DNA from: Fictibacillus phosphorivorans | GTDB taxonomy: Bacteria; Bacillota; Bacilli; Bacillales; Fictibacillaceae | Assembly (NCBI RefSeq): GCF_023715845.1 | Contig: NZ_JAMBOR010000015.1 | Location: 1 to 64,000 of the forward strand | Direction: 5' to 3' | DNA length: 64,000 nt | In this document: piece by piece, positions 1-8,219 of the stretch | How the letters are laid out: each line of letters starts with the position of its first letter | Position numbering within the stretch: position 1 is the stretch's first letter | The notes under the pieces: generated by a model | Told to the model about the DNA's origin: nothing | What the model saw: the letters and a program-made list of their open reading frames with translations, nothing else | The model's database searches: none | Made by a program: the position numbers and the translations under genes

Positions 1-45
1 TAGAGTTACTTGGTGACGTCCTTCAGTAGTATGCTTAGATAACAT
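1..45 (-). mobile_element. 5' end of a probable IS1182-family transposase gene (runs off the left edge)
   Basis: The reverse strand has ATG at 45 behind an AGGGGAG ribosome binding site and encodes MLSKHTTEGRHQVTL before the window ends. Openings of the type MLSK...Q-V are familiar from IS1182-type DDE transposases of Bacillaceae, but 15 residues are too few for a firm call. The two perfect hairpins just upstream (95-154) are consistent with an insertion-sequence end. No terminal repeat or target duplication can be defined from one end. Confidence 0.45.
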
Positions 46-87
46 GTATATTTCTCCCCTCAAACATTATCTACTTTAATTGTACAA

Positions 88-124
88 TAAAAAAAGCTTG
101 TAGACATGACTTTGTCTACAAGCT
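88..124 (-). terminator. Perfect 12-bp hairpin, terminator-like on the minus strand
   Basis: Arms 95-106 and 113-124 are exact complements with a 6-nt loop, and on the minus strand the stem is followed by a T run (88-95). It lies upstream of the transposase start, so it would stop outside transcription from entering that gene. Confidence 0.6.
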
Positions 125-125
125 G

Positions 126-158
126 AGCCAGCTCACTAAATCAGTGAGCTGGCTTTTT
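126..158 (+). terminator. Perfect 12-bp hairpin followed by T run
   Basis: Arms 126-137 and 143-154 are exact complements with a 5-nt loop, followed by five T's. It looks like a rho-independent terminator for plus-strand transcription and begins one base after the preceding hairpin. Confidence 0.6.
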
Positions 159-226
159 CATTTGGTATATTTCGCGCGCCTCACAAATAAGATGAATTAT
201 CTAATAGTATTGGGGGAGGACGAGCT

Positions 227-628
227 GTGTCGGTAAATAAAACGGATTACACGATCTCTGAAGACCTGGTCATTAAATACAACACGTTGAGCGCCAAGAA
301 AAAAGAACTTGAAAAGGAACTGGATGAACTGAAGAAAGTCTTTCATATTTATTTTGATAACCTAGTCGGTCCGAACGAAAAAGGGGAAGTCACCGTCAAC
401 CATTATAAACTCCAGAGGCAGATTCGAAGGTCGGAAAAGTTTAATGATGAGAAGACCGTACACCGGCTTACCGAACTCAACATGACGGATCTCATTCAGC
501 ATGTTCCGAAGCCTGATGAAGAAAAGGTGAAGTCTGCCCTTACGCTAGGCTTAATAAAAGAAGAAGACTTGGACGGCTGCCTCATCAAAAGTGCGTCTCA
601 AGCCATTGTTGTAAAAACACTTAAATAA
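227..628 (+). CDS. Hypothetical protein with N-terminal coiled coil
   Basis: This 133-residue soluble protein starts at GTG 227, 8 nt after a strong GGGGGAGG ribosome binding site. Residues about 18-42 are rich in heptad-spaced Leu with Lys/Glu and should form a coiled coil. There is no signal peptide, membrane segment or recognised catalytic motif. It ends 59 nt before the galE start and could be co-transcribed with it. I do not recognise the family. The charged, coiled-coil character would suit a small DNA- or protein-binding factor, but that is only an impression. Confidence 0.75.
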   Translation: MSVNKTDYTISEDLVIKYNTLSAKKKELEKELDELKKVFHIYFDNLVGPNEKGEVTVNHYKLQRQIRRSEKFNDEKTVHRLTELNMTDLIQHVPKPDEEKVKSALTLGLIKEEDLDGCLIKSASQAIVVKTLK

Positions 629-687
629 AAAGAGAGGTGACTTGTGTCAAAACAGTCACCCCATTTGTTATGGAGAGTGATAAGACG

Positions 688-1692
688 ATGACAATTTTAG
701 TAACCGGCGGGGCAGGATATATTGGCAGCCACACTGTGCTTTACTTAAAAGAAAAAGGTGAGTCCGTAGTTGTGCTGGATAATCTCATCACAGGGCATCG
801 GCAATCGGTACTCAACGACGTTCCTTTTTATATGGGGAGTTTACACGATCAAGAACTGCTTCACTACATTTTTCAAAACCACAATATAGAAGCAGTTATT
901 CATTTCGCAGGAAATTCTCTAGTAGGTGAAAGCGTGAAGGATCCACTTTCTTACTATGAAAATAATTTAGGTGGAACCCTTTCTCTATTAAAAGTGATGA
1001 ACAAAAACCAGGTGAAAAAGCTCGTATTTTCTTCAACAGCAGCCGTTTACGGAGATCCAAAATGCGTTCCAATCCAAGAAGAGGACCCAACAATTCCTAC
1101 AAATCCTTATGGTGAAACCAAGCTTGCGATAGAGAGGATGCTCCATTGGGGTGAACAAGCATATGACATCAAGTCGATCTCGCTGCGCTATTTTAATGCA
1201 GCAGGTGCAGATCCTGAAGGACATATTGGAGAGCAACATCATCCGGAAACGCACTTGATTCCGATCGTCTTGCAAGCAGCATCAGGAGAACGGGACAAAG
1301 TGAATGTGTTTGGCGATGATTATCCTACACCAGACGGTACATGTATCCGTGATTATATTCATGTGATGGATCTGGCAGATGCACATTATTGTGCACTGAA
1401 AAAAATCAGGAACGAAAAGAAAAGCGGCACCTACAATTTAGGCAACGAAAAGGGCTATTCCGTAAAAGAAGTGATTGAAACGTGCCAGGAAGTCACAGGG
1501 CGTGAAATCAGAGTAGAAGCTTCTCCAAAAAGAGCAGGGGATCCAGCAGTACTTGTGGCTTCCTCACAAAAAGCTCGAAAAGAATTAAAATGGAAGCCGA
1601 AATATTCGAATCTAAAAGACATCATTACTCATGCTTGGAACTATCACTCGAAAAAAGAAGTTCACCATAAGAATATGCACTATGTTAAATAA
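688..1692 (+). CDS. galE: UDP-glucose 4-epimerase
   Basis: GalE interconverts UDP-glucose and UDP-galactose in the cytosol using tightly bound NAD, serving the Leloir pathway and cell-surface polysaccharide precursors. The 334-residue protein is full length. It shows the Rossmann motif TGGAGYIGSH (residues 6-15), the Ser/Thr of FSSTAAVYG (about 114-122) and the catalytic pair YxxxK in NPYGETK (Y141, K145). I chose ATG 688 because the sequence MTILVTGG is the usual GalE N-terminus and GGAG lies upstream; an in-frame GTG at 637 would add 17 atypical residues. No other galactose genes are adjacent, so it probably serves envelope sugars. A strong terminator follows. Confidence 0.95.
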   Translation: MTILVTGGAGYIGSHTVLYLKEKGESVVVLDNLITGHRQSVLNDVPFYMGSLHDQELLHYIFQNHNIEAVIHFAGNSLVGESVKDPLSYYENNLGGTLSLLKVMNKNQVKKLVFSSTAAVYGDPKCVPIQEEDPTIPTNPYGETKLAIERMLHWGEQAYDIKSISLRYFNAAGADPEGHIGEQHHPETHLIPIVLQAASGERDKVNVFGDDYPTPDGTCIRDYIHVMDLADAHYCALKKIRNEKKSGTYNLGNEKGYSVKEVIETCQEVTGREIRVEASPKRAGDPAVLVASSQKARKELKWKPKYSNLKDIITHAWNYHSKKEVHHKNMHYVK

Positions 1693-1702
1693 TTTGATAA
1701 AA

Positions 1703-1732
1703 AAAACAGTCCATTATCTGGGCTGTTTTTTT
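1703..1732 (+). terminator. galE terminator
   Basis: AACAGTCCA/TGGGCTGTT stem with a short loop and a run of seven T's, 11 nt after the galE stop. Confidence 0.85.
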
Positions 1733-1928
1733 AGTCCAATCGTTTCAGTACTCAACGAAATTCAGGAATACATTTACTGAAAATTTAAATAGTTAAAAAT
1801 ATTGTAAAAATGAGTAGATTCTTGTCTAAAGGCTTAGTATAATTTACCTATTGGAAGATTTTTGCTTTATAAATTTGAGAAAGGAGAGAAAGGTAGTAGG
1901 ATAAAAGATAAAACAGGAGGATGAATGG

Positions 1929-2423
1929 ATGGAAAAGACGATGCTTCTCGGAACCTACGAAATAAATACAAGTACAATGGCACTTTTGCCATATTACAAT
2001 GAGTTTGGAGTCGTGCATACCGAAATATTGGAATCAGAGAAAAATGAAAGAGTTGCACTTAGTCCGATCAAAATAATTAATGAAAGTTGTTTGTTCTTCG
2101 GCTCCAGTTATGAAGGAAGGCGAGAAGCCGTACGTCGTTCGATGGGTTATGTAAGTTTGTCCCCGATCATGATCAACCTCGAATTAGGCATTTTTTTCTT
2201 TCCTGTAGAATCACCCAAAAATGAAACATGCATCTGGTTATCTCAGTCACATGTGCAGCGAATTGAAGCTGTCGACTCGGATACCTGCAGCGTCCACTTT
2301 AAGAATACCGCAAACCTTATACTACCCCAATCGAAACATGCATTAGAGGCGAAACTGTTCCGTACCGCACAATACCGATATATATTAAGTGAACGAGTCA
2401 GTGAGAGAAACATGAGATATTAA
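1929..2423 (+). CDS. comK: ComK-family competence transcription factor, short form
   Basis: ComK is the DNA-binding activator of competence (DNA uptake and recombination) genes in Bacillus. The family signature is clear: IINESCLFFGSSYEGRR followed by PIMI and a stretch around FFFPVESP, matching FFGSSYAGR and PPIMVDP in B. subtilis ComK. The protein has 164 residues against 192 in B. subtilis and stops soon after the FRTAQYRY region, so it lacks roughly 30 C-terminal residues. That tail is needed for multimerisation in the B. subtilis protein, so this may be a ComK2-like paralogue with different activity. ATG 1929 sits 8 nt after AGGAGG. The 200-bp leader is very AT-rich with several A4 and T3-4 tracts, as expected of a ComK-responsive promoter. 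Confidence 0.88.
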   Translation: MEKTMLLGTYEINTSTMALLPYYNEFGVVHTEILESEKNERVALSPIKIINESCLFFGSSYEGRREAVRRSMGYVSLSPIMINLELGIFFFPVESPKNETCIWLSQSHVQRIEAVDSDTCSVHFKNTANLILPQSKHALEAKLFRTAQYRYILSERVSERNMRY

Positions 2424-2436
2424 TAAATATAAAATA

Positions 2437-2478
2437 CTAAAACGCCTGATGCATTTATTGCACAGGCGTTTTGTTTAT
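2437..2478 (+). terminator. comK terminator
   Basis: Perfect 10-bp stem AAAACGCCTG (2439-2448)/CAGGCGTTTT (2463-2472) followed by T-rich sequence. Confidence 0.85.
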
Positions 2479-2554
2479 TGAAACTAGTTATTATTGCTTT
2501 TAATGGAACTTTATTCCTTTTGTAACGTAGTAATAGAAAAGAGGAGGAGACGGG

Positions 2555-2875
2555 ATGAAAAATGTTCTGATTTCAGTTGTTACACTCTTACTTATGGCTT
2601 TAGTAAACTACATGCTTGCACGTGTTGTAGGGTGGAACTTTATCGATCTTGCTTTGTTCGTCGGATTAGCCTTTGTCATCATCATCCGTTTTTTTACGTC
2701 AACAGGTGGAATGTCCTCTAACATGGTTCGTGTACAAACTCAAGCTCTTACTGGAATAAAGGTGGAAGAAGAAAAACAGACATTTAATCCGAGTTATGCT
2801 TATTACACGGCGATTGCTTATACGGTTGTATCGTTTATCAGTGTTTTTATGTATTATAAGGATTACTTTATCTGA
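2555..2875 (+). CDS. Small three-helix membrane protein
   Basis: A 106-residue protein with ATG 2555 behind AGGAGGAGA. It has hydrophobic segments at about residues 3-20, 27-46 and 84-102, and a polar cytoplasmic or extracellular loop at 50-80. The family is not recognised and no catalytic residues stand out. It is monocistronic, between the comK terminator and a shared downstream terminator. An overlapping frame beginning at 2494 has no ribosome binding site and is a shadow. Confidence 0.75.
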   Translation: MKNVLISVVTLLLMALVNYMLARVVGWNFIDLALFVGLAFVIIIRFFTSTGGMSSNMVRVQTQALTGIKVEEEKQTFNPSYAYYTAIAYTVVSFISVFMYYKDYFI

Positions 2876-2919
2876 GATAGAATAGTAGTAGAAAGATTAG
2901 TAGGCGAATTCCCATATAT

Positions 2920-2957
2920 AAAACAGCCTTCTCATTAAAGAGGAAGGCTGTTTTAAA
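2920..2957. terminator. Bidirectional terminator between convergent genes
   Basis: AAAACAGCCTTC (2920-2931) pairs exactly with GAAGGCTGTTTT (2943-2954). It serves the small membrane gene on the plus strand and the symporter gene on the minus strand. Confidence 0.88.
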
Positions 2958-2958
2958 T

Positions 2959-4407
2959 TTATGCTTCTTTTCTTGCCTCTGCACTTTCATCTTCATAGAC
3001 TTCGTGATCTTCAAAAGGTGTAGCAAACTCAGAATCATCAGCAGGTCGTGTAAACAGCGAGATACCTACTATACTGATTAATCCTGTGGACATACCGTAT
3101 AGAATAGGGTTAGTAGAAGTTAACCCTTCCATAAATAAACCAGCTAGAACGACGACTGTGCTAATTAAAATGGCATAGAATCCTGAATTAGGTGTAGCAC
3201 GTTTCCAAAAGAATGTCATGACCAATGGAATGAAAATAGCACCTGATAAAATTGCATAAGCGACGTCTAGAGCGACAAGGACATCTTGTATCCATATAGA
3301 AAATGTAATAGCAATCATACCTATAAACAATGTCGTAACCCTGGATGCAAGTAATAGCTGCTTATCGGACATGTTTTTAAGAAAATATTGTTTAACGATA
3401 TCGTTCGTAATTAAGGTTGAGGAAGCGAGTAATGACCCTGAAGCGGTGGACATCAAGGCAGAACAAACACTGGCAAGAACAAGACCTAATATGCCGTTCG
3501 GTAATATCGTAAGCGCCATCGTTGCAAAGGTGTTTTGCGGGTTTTCTAGATTTGGAATGACAAGAAACGCGCACATCCCGATGATACTTCCGGCAATCGC
3601 ATAGGCAAAACTGTAGACACCTGCAAAGATGGAACCGTTCCTGGCAATCTTTCCTGATTTCGCCGTAAACACCCTTTGCCAAATATCCTGTGATACGACC
3701 ATTCCTAGTGCAAACAATAAGAAGTACTGAAAGATCTGCTGGTAACCTATAGATGTAACGCTTAGATGGGCTTCTGGCAGCTTTGATACCAACTGACTAA
3801 ACCCATCCACTTTTGCTAGACTCATAGGAACCATGATGAAGAAAATACCGATCGTCATAATAACAAACTGAATAATATCTGTTACTGTGACACTCCACAT
3901 ACCGCCAAGAATGGTATAAAAAAGTACAATTCCACCGCCTACAAGCATAGAAGTGGTTAAGTTCCAACCTAATAAAACATTGATAATGGTCCCCATCCCA
4001 ATTACCTGAGTAACTCCGATCATGAGTGTATAAATAGAGGCGACGATCGCACTGAGCAATCGTGTTTCGGACTTATATCTTTTTCCTAAGAGTTCACTAA
4101 TTGTCGTAACTCGTAATGAATCAATTTTTTTGATAAAGATCGTACCGAGAAGGATAATGCCTAGTCCGATCATAGAGACAAACCAGATGCCGGAAATCCC
4201 ATACTCGTAACCTAGTTTTGTCGTTCCAATTGTTGCAGCACCGCCAAGAATGACAGCAGATAAACAACCCAAGTACATAAACATTCCTAAATTTCGTCCT
4301 GCAAGTGTAAAATCCTCAGATGTTTTTGCTTTCGTTGAACCAATTATTCCAGCACCGATCAAAATTGCAAAATACAAAAGGATTACAACTGTATCAAGGG
4401 CTTGCAT
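2959..4407 (-). CDS. Sodium:solute symporter (SSS family)
   Basis: A 482-residue polytopic protein with about 13 hydrophobic segments, the size and layout of SSS transporters (PutP/PanF type), which couple Na+ entry to uptake of amino acids, vitamins or organic acids. The C-terminal tail is acidic and cytoplasmic. ATG 4407 follows AAGGAGG. It is the second gene of an operon with the aminotransferase 39 nt upstream, under the sigma-54 promoter at 5849-5865, so the most economical guess is uptake of the amino compound that the aminotransferase degrades. Substrate cannot be read from sequence. Confidence 0.88.
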   Translation of the reverse strand: MQALDTVVILLYFAILIGAGIIGSTKAKTSEDFTLAGRNLGMFMYLGCLSAVILGGAATIGTTKLGYEYGISGIWFVSMIGLGIILLGTIFIKKIDSLRVTTISELLGKRYKSETRLLSAIVASIYTLMIGVTQVIGMGTIINVLLGWNLTTSMLVGGGIVLFYTILGGMWSVTVTDIIQFVIMTIGIFFIMVPMSLAKVDGFSQLVSKLPEAHLSVTSIGYQQIFQYFLLFALGMVVSQDIWQRVFTAKSGKIARNGSIFAGVYSFAYAIAGSIIGMCAFLVIPNLENPQNTFATMALTILPNGILGLVLASVCSALMSTASGSLLASSTLITNDIVKQYFLKNMSDKQLLLASRVTTLFIGMIAITFSIWIQDVLVALDVAYAILSGAIFIPLVMTFFWKRATPNSGFYAILISTVVVLAGLFMEGLTSTNPILYGMSTGLISIVGISLFTRPADDSEFATPFEDHEVYEDESAEARKEA

Positions 4408-4446
4408 CAGTAATTACCTCCTTTTTGATGTAATGCGCTTATCGTT

Positions 4447-5787
4447 TTATACGTTTTCGTACTGCACGCTTAATTCGGACTGAAGTTCATCAAGATGTTC
4501 ACGAACGGCAGTTTCAAGAACGACAAGACCTTGATCAATTTGTTCTTTTGTAATCGTAAGGGGAGGGATCATACGAATAACTTCACCACTGTTTCCGCAT
4601 AAGTAAAACAGAACGCCTTTTTCGAGGCACTTATCAAGAATGTTCATAAGACCCTTTCCATCTGGTTTACCGGTTAATGGATCCACGATTTCAATCCCGA
4701 TCATTAAGCCTAACGCACGCACACTTCCGATCACAGAATATTTCTCTTGAATAATTTTAAGTTTATTAGCAGCGTAAGCTCCCATTTTTTTTGAGTTCTC
4801 TACTAGTTTTTCTTCCTTCAAAACCTCTAAAGTAGCAAGGGCTGCTTCACATGCAATGGGGTTTCCGCCAAACGTCGTCCCATGACTTCCAAGCGGCCAC
4901 TGTTTCATCAATTCTTTGGATGCCACTGTTGCACTTAAAGGAAGTCCTGATGCGATTCCTTTTGCGATCGCCATTATATCTGGTGTAACATCCAAAGCTT
5001 GCGCGGCAAACCATTCTCCGGTTCTGCCAAAACCCGTTTGAACCTCGTCAAAAATGAGGAGGATCCCATGCTGGTCGCAAATTTCTCTGACTTTCTTCAA
5101 CCATCTGCTAGGAGGAACAATATAACCGCCTTCACCAAGAACAGGCTCAACGATTACACAAGCTACTTCTTCTGGAGTGACTTGATGATTAAAAAGAGAT
5201 TCAAAATCATTGACTAGCTTTTCGACAACATACTCATCTGCGTTCACTCCATCAGGGGAACTCTTCTTATTCGCATAAGGAACTTGATAGACTAACCCGT
5301 TTGGCTGTAGAAATTTACGATACTTGGCTTTTGATGTTGTAACACTTAAAGCGCCCAGTGAACGACCATGGAAACATCCTGTGAATGAGACGACATAAGG
5401 TCGTTTTGTTACATGCTTGGCAAGTTTGATGGCACCTTCAATAGCTTCGGTCCCACTATTTGCAAAAAAGAAACAATCGAGATCACCGGGTAGAACGTCT
5501 GACAGTTCCTTTGAAAGCTTTAAGATTGATTCATACATGATCACGCCAGAAGGGCCATGCATGAGGTGATCGGATGCATCTTTTATGGCTTGTACAACCT
5601 TAGGATGACGGTGGCCGGTATTAGCTGTTGCAATACCTGAAGTGAAATCCAGGTACTGTTTTCCGTCAACTCCGTAATAATAACAACCCTCAGCCTTTAC
5701 AACAGGCAGGTTTGGATGATCCTTTGCCATACTCGGTGCTAAAAGATCAGGCATTTCATTGATAAGGTGATTCCAGCTTGCTGACAC
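4447..5787 (-). CDS. Class III omega-aminotransferase (4-aminobutyrate aminotransferase-like)
   Basis: This PLP enzyme moves an omega-amino group from a substrate such as GABA, beta-alanine or ornithine to a keto acid. Class III marks are present: [10 protein letters not shown] near residue 110, the cofactor-binding Asp in [12 protein letters not shown] (D247), the Schiff-base Lys in [11 protein letters not shown] (K276) and [10 protein letters not shown] start it at GTG 5787, with AGGAGG 7 nt upstream; a longer frame begins at 5850 inside the promoter and is unlikely. Length 446 fits GabT. A sigma-54 promoter and an enhancer-binding regulator lie directly upstream, matching GabR/RocR-controlled GABA or arginine-catabolic aminotransferases in Bacillus. 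Exact substrate unknown. Confidence 0.88.
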   Translation of the reverse strand: MSASWNHLINEMPDLLAPSMAKDHPNLPVVKAEGCYYYGVDGKQYLDFTSGIATANTGHRHPKVVQAIKDASDHLMHGPSGVIMYESILKLSKELSDVLPGDLDCFFFANSGTEAIEGAIKLAKHVTKRPYVVSFTGCFHGRSLGALSVTTSKAKYRKFLQPNGLVYQVPYANKKSSPDGVNADEYVVEKLVNDFESLFNHQVTPEEVACVIVEPVLGEGGYIVPPSRWLKKVREICDQHGILLIFDEVQTGFGRTGEWFAAQALDVTPDIMAIAKGIASGLPLSATVASKELMKQWPLGSHGTTFGGNPIACEAALATLEVLKEEKLVENSKKMGAYAANKLKIIQEKYSVIGSVRALGLMIGIEIVDPLTGKPDGKGLMNILDKCLEKGVLFYLCGNSGEVIRMIPPLTITKEQIDQGLVVLETAVREHLDELQSELSVQYENV

Positions 5788-5848
5788 ACGATTACCTCCT
5801 TGGATATTTCGTTCGTAGTTGCATAATAAATACTTAAAGAGAATATCC

Positions 5849-5865
5849 ATGCAAGTTTTATGCCA
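5849..5865 (-). promoter_or_regulatory. Sigma-54 (-24/-12) promoter
   Basis: Reading the minus strand, TGGCAT-N5-TTGCAT matches the sigma-54 consensus TGGCAC-N5-TTGCA, with GG and GC elements 10 nt apart. It sits about 60 nt upstream of the aminotransferase start and just after the stop of a sigma-54 activator gene, so context and motif agree. Confidence 0.88.
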
Positions 5866-5871
5866 ATTTTT

Positions 5872-7248
5872 TTAAATGATATGATACTTTTTCATTTTTC
5901 TTACGATAGAAGGCTGACTGATACCTAGAGCTTGTGCCATTTGAACGGTTGTCTTGTATCTTTTTCGAGCTTTTAATAAAATATCTTTCTCTGTCTCTTC
6001 TAACGTTTCCTTAAGGTTTAGCGATTCTGTCATGTGAGTGGCAGTAGAAGGCAGCGCTTCTTTAATATGTTCTGGCAGATGTTCAACCGTTATCAAAGTA
6101 GAAGGCGAAATCACCACTAAACGCTCCATAATATTGATGAGTTCTCGAACATTTCCTTTCCATTCATAATGAAGAAGGTGGTGGATGACTGCCTCGTCCA
6201 ATTTTCGTTCTCTGTTGTATTTTTCTCCGAATTTCTGCAACAATAGATGAATCAGAGGCACGATATCTTCTGTTCTTTTACGTAGTGGAGGAATGGTCAC
6301 AGGAACAACGTTCAATCGAAAATAGAGATCTTCTCTGAACAATTTTTCAGTGATTGCCTTTGATAAATCTTTGTTGGTGGCAGAAATTAAGCGGAAGTCA
6401 ACGTGTATCGGTTTGGTTCCGCCAACTCGGTAAAATTGCTTTTCTTGAATCACCTTTAATACTTTAACTTGGTGGGGAAGGGAGAGCTCACCAATTTCAT
6501 CTAAAAATAGTGTGCCGCCATTTGATAGTTCGATCAGTCCTCTTTTGCCTTTTTGATTCGCTCCTGTAAATGCTCCAGGCTCGTAACCGAAAAGTTCTGC
6601 TTCGAATAAAGATTCAGGGATTGCGCCGCAATTCACTTCTATAAAAGGGCCGTTTTTTCGATGGCTTTTATTATGTATAAACTTTGCCAGAAGTGATTTC
6701 CCGACACCCGATTCTCCAAGAATTAGTGCATTTACATCCACTTCGGATAATTGGAGAGCGGTACTAATTACTTTTTTCATCTCTTCACTATTCGCTACGA
6801 TTCCTGCATCATGCAGCTGTTTACTTCTTAAATGCTCCAGTTCGCTTTTTACACGATCCATTTCTTCTTCCATGTTTAAAAGAAAATCCTTGTATTTAAT
6901 TAACTCTGTTATGTCATGTGAATAGCTAACAACTCTGTATAATTCACCCTTATCGTTATAAACCGGGATGCCCGTTACAAGGAGTTTTTTGCCTTTATTC
7001 GTTGTTTGAACAAAGGTTATTTTTTTATTTTCTTTCACGACCATGGGCGTTAAGATTGGGGAAAATAACCCTTGCGCTTCTAAATCATATACCGATTTTC
7101 CGATTAAGCTCTCCGATTCTACACCGTAAATCTTACCTGTAACTTCACTTACTTTTAAAATAATGCCGTCAATATTCGTTACTAAAATATCGTCTTTCAA
7201 TGAATGGAGAATTTGTTCATTTTCGTTCCATTTTAAAGATGGGCTCAA
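5872..7248 (-). CDS. Sigma-54-dependent enhancer-binding regulator with PAS sensor domain
   Basis: The protein has an N-terminal PAS-type sensor region (about residues 10-120), a short linker helix, an AAA+ sigma-54-interaction domain and a C-terminal helix-turn-helix. Diagnostic motifs are Walker A GESGVGKS (178-185), GAFTGA (225-230), which contacts sigma-54, and Walker B GGTLFLDEIGE (about 244-254). The last 30 residues (ILLKARKRYKTTVQMAQALG...) form the DNA-binding end. It should sense a small molecule and fire the sigma-54 promoter just downstream. I favour TTG 7248, preceded by AAAGGTG at 8 nt; an in-frame TTG at 7287 lies within an inverted repeat and has no ribosome binding site. RocR/GabR-like by context. 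Confidence 0.88.
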   Translation of the reverse strand: MSPSLKWNENEQILHSLKDDILVTNIDGIILKVSEVTGKIYGVESESLIGKSVYDLEAQGLFSPILTPMVVKENKKITFVQTTNKGKKLLVTGIPVYNDKGELYRVVSYSHDITELIKYKDFLLNMEEEMDRVKSELEHLRSKQLHDAGIVANSEEMKKVISTALQLSEVDVNALILGESGVGKSLLAKFIHNKSHRKNGPFIEVNCGAIPESLFEAELFGYEPGAFTGANQKGKRGLIELSNGGTLFLDEIGELSLPHQVKVLKVIQEKQFYRVGGTKPIHVDFRLISATNKDLSKAITEKLFREDLYFRLNVVPVTIPPLRKRTEDIVPLIHLLLQKFGEKYNRERKLDEAVIHHLLHYEWKGNVRELINIMERLVVISPSTLITVEHLPEHIKEALPSTATHMTESLNLKETLEETEKDILLKARKRYKTTVQMAQALGISQPSIVRKMKKYHII

Positions 7249-7279
7249 GACTCTCACACCTTTCGACTGGCTTAAATAA

Positions 7280-7315
7280 TTATTCAATTCTGAATAATTA
7301 TTCGTATTTGAATAA
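7280..7315. promoter_or_regulatory. Two tandem dyads, probable operator
   Basis: TTATTCA-N4-TGAATAA (7280-7297) is followed directly by TTATTC-N6-GAATAA (7298-7315), giving two dyads with an 18-bp period upstream of the sigma-54 activator gene. This is the architecture of a dimer-pair binding site, possibly for the activator itself (autoregulation or enhancer). The binding protein is inferred. Confidence 0.5.
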
Positions 7316-7355
7316 GTATAGCGTATTAAACAAATGAAGAATATGCTTTAAATAA

Positions 7356-7386
7356 AAAAAGAACTCTCCGAGGGAAAGTTCTTTTC
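7356..7386 (-). terminator. Terminator of the spore coat gene
   Basis: AAAGAACT...AGTTCTTT stem; on the minus strand it is followed by a T run (7351-7360). It lies downstream of the coat-protein gene. Confidence 0.75.
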
Positions 7387-7454
7387 ATTTGCGGTTAGGC
7401 TCCAAATCAAATCTTTCTTGTACTGATGTAGCTCATCAGCCGCTTTTGGAGGTC

Positions 7455-8093
7455 TTAGTGAGGCATATTACCAGGTGTGTTTTGCTGTGGAACTTGCGTA
7501 TAGCTTTGAAGCATAGCAGTCATGTCCTGATCCTTTAATTGAGGAACCTGATAATAGCCATGTTTATTTTGATAAAGGAAGATCTCATAACTCATTTCAA
7601 TAAAGTTTGGAACGCTGTCTGCGATCACACGGCGTAACACCGGGTTTGTCATCTCAAGAGCAGTCATGGCTAAGAGCATGGCTAATGATTTTGTGTTTCC
7701 TAGCATATAAGCGGATAAGCCTTGGTCTGAAAGGTCATTAACAGATTGGTTTGGCTTTTTCGGAGCTCCCGGCTTTATGCCATATATGACGTTATTATCT
7801 TGATTCATTTTGTATTGCTGAGTCGGAACTTTAGGGTCTTGTCCGGTACTGAAACTATCAACGATCGTATTGTACATCTGGGTTGCAAATGCTGCTTGAC
7901 GGTGATTGATATCTTTTAATATGGGGTCTTTGATGTGCTGGTCGTACATTTGATATTGGTCTAGCATGCTGATGATCCCAGAGATCACTTCATGTGCATC
8001 AAAAAGTTCGTGTCCGCCATGGTTTTTATTCATCGCCTGATTGGCCATCATGTTCGGTTGCGTATTATTATTCATTTGATTTTGATTGGGCAT
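7455..8093 (-). CDS. Spore coat protein, CotF family
   Basis: A 212-residue Gln/Asn/Met-rich protein whose first 25 residues are low complexity (NQNQMNNN...), followed by a helical ferritin-like CotF domain from HELFDAHEVISG to the region TNPVLRRVIADSVPNFIEMSYEIFLY. CotF-like proteins are deposited in the spore coat during late sporulation. ATG 8093 follows AGGAGG. It is monocistronic with its own terminator, so control by a mother-cell sigma factor is expected, though I could not confirm a SigK or SigE promoter by eye. Homologues in B. subtilis include YhcQ and YraG. Confidence 0.85.
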   Translation of the reverse strand: MPNQNQMNNNTQPNMMANQAMNKNHGGHELFDAHEVISGIISMLDQYQMYDQHIKDPILKDINHRQAAFATQMYNTIVDSFSTGQDPKVPTQQYKMNQDNNVIYGIKPGAPKKPNQSVNDLSDQGLSAYMLGNTKSLAMLLAMTALEMTNPVLRRVIADSVPNFIEMSYEIFLYQNKHGYYQVPQLKDQDMTAMLQSYTQVPQQNTPGNMPH

Positions 8094-8164
8094 TTTTAGG
8101 TCCTCCTCATGGTTGGTTACTTCTTTAGGATACCTAGTTTCCGTTTATTCATGTGTATGATATA

Positions 8165-8217
8165 AAAAAGACTGGTTCATTTTGGTTGCCGTTACAACCT
8201 TTCTGAGCCAGTCTTTC
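8165..8217 (-). terminator. Terminator of the DHH phosphoesterase gene
   Basis: AAAGACTGGTTCA (8167-8179) pairs with TGAGCCAGTCTTT (8204-8216), with an inner GGTTG/CAACC stem. On the minus strand it is followed by TTTTTT. Confidence 0.85.
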
Positions 8218-8219
8218 TG

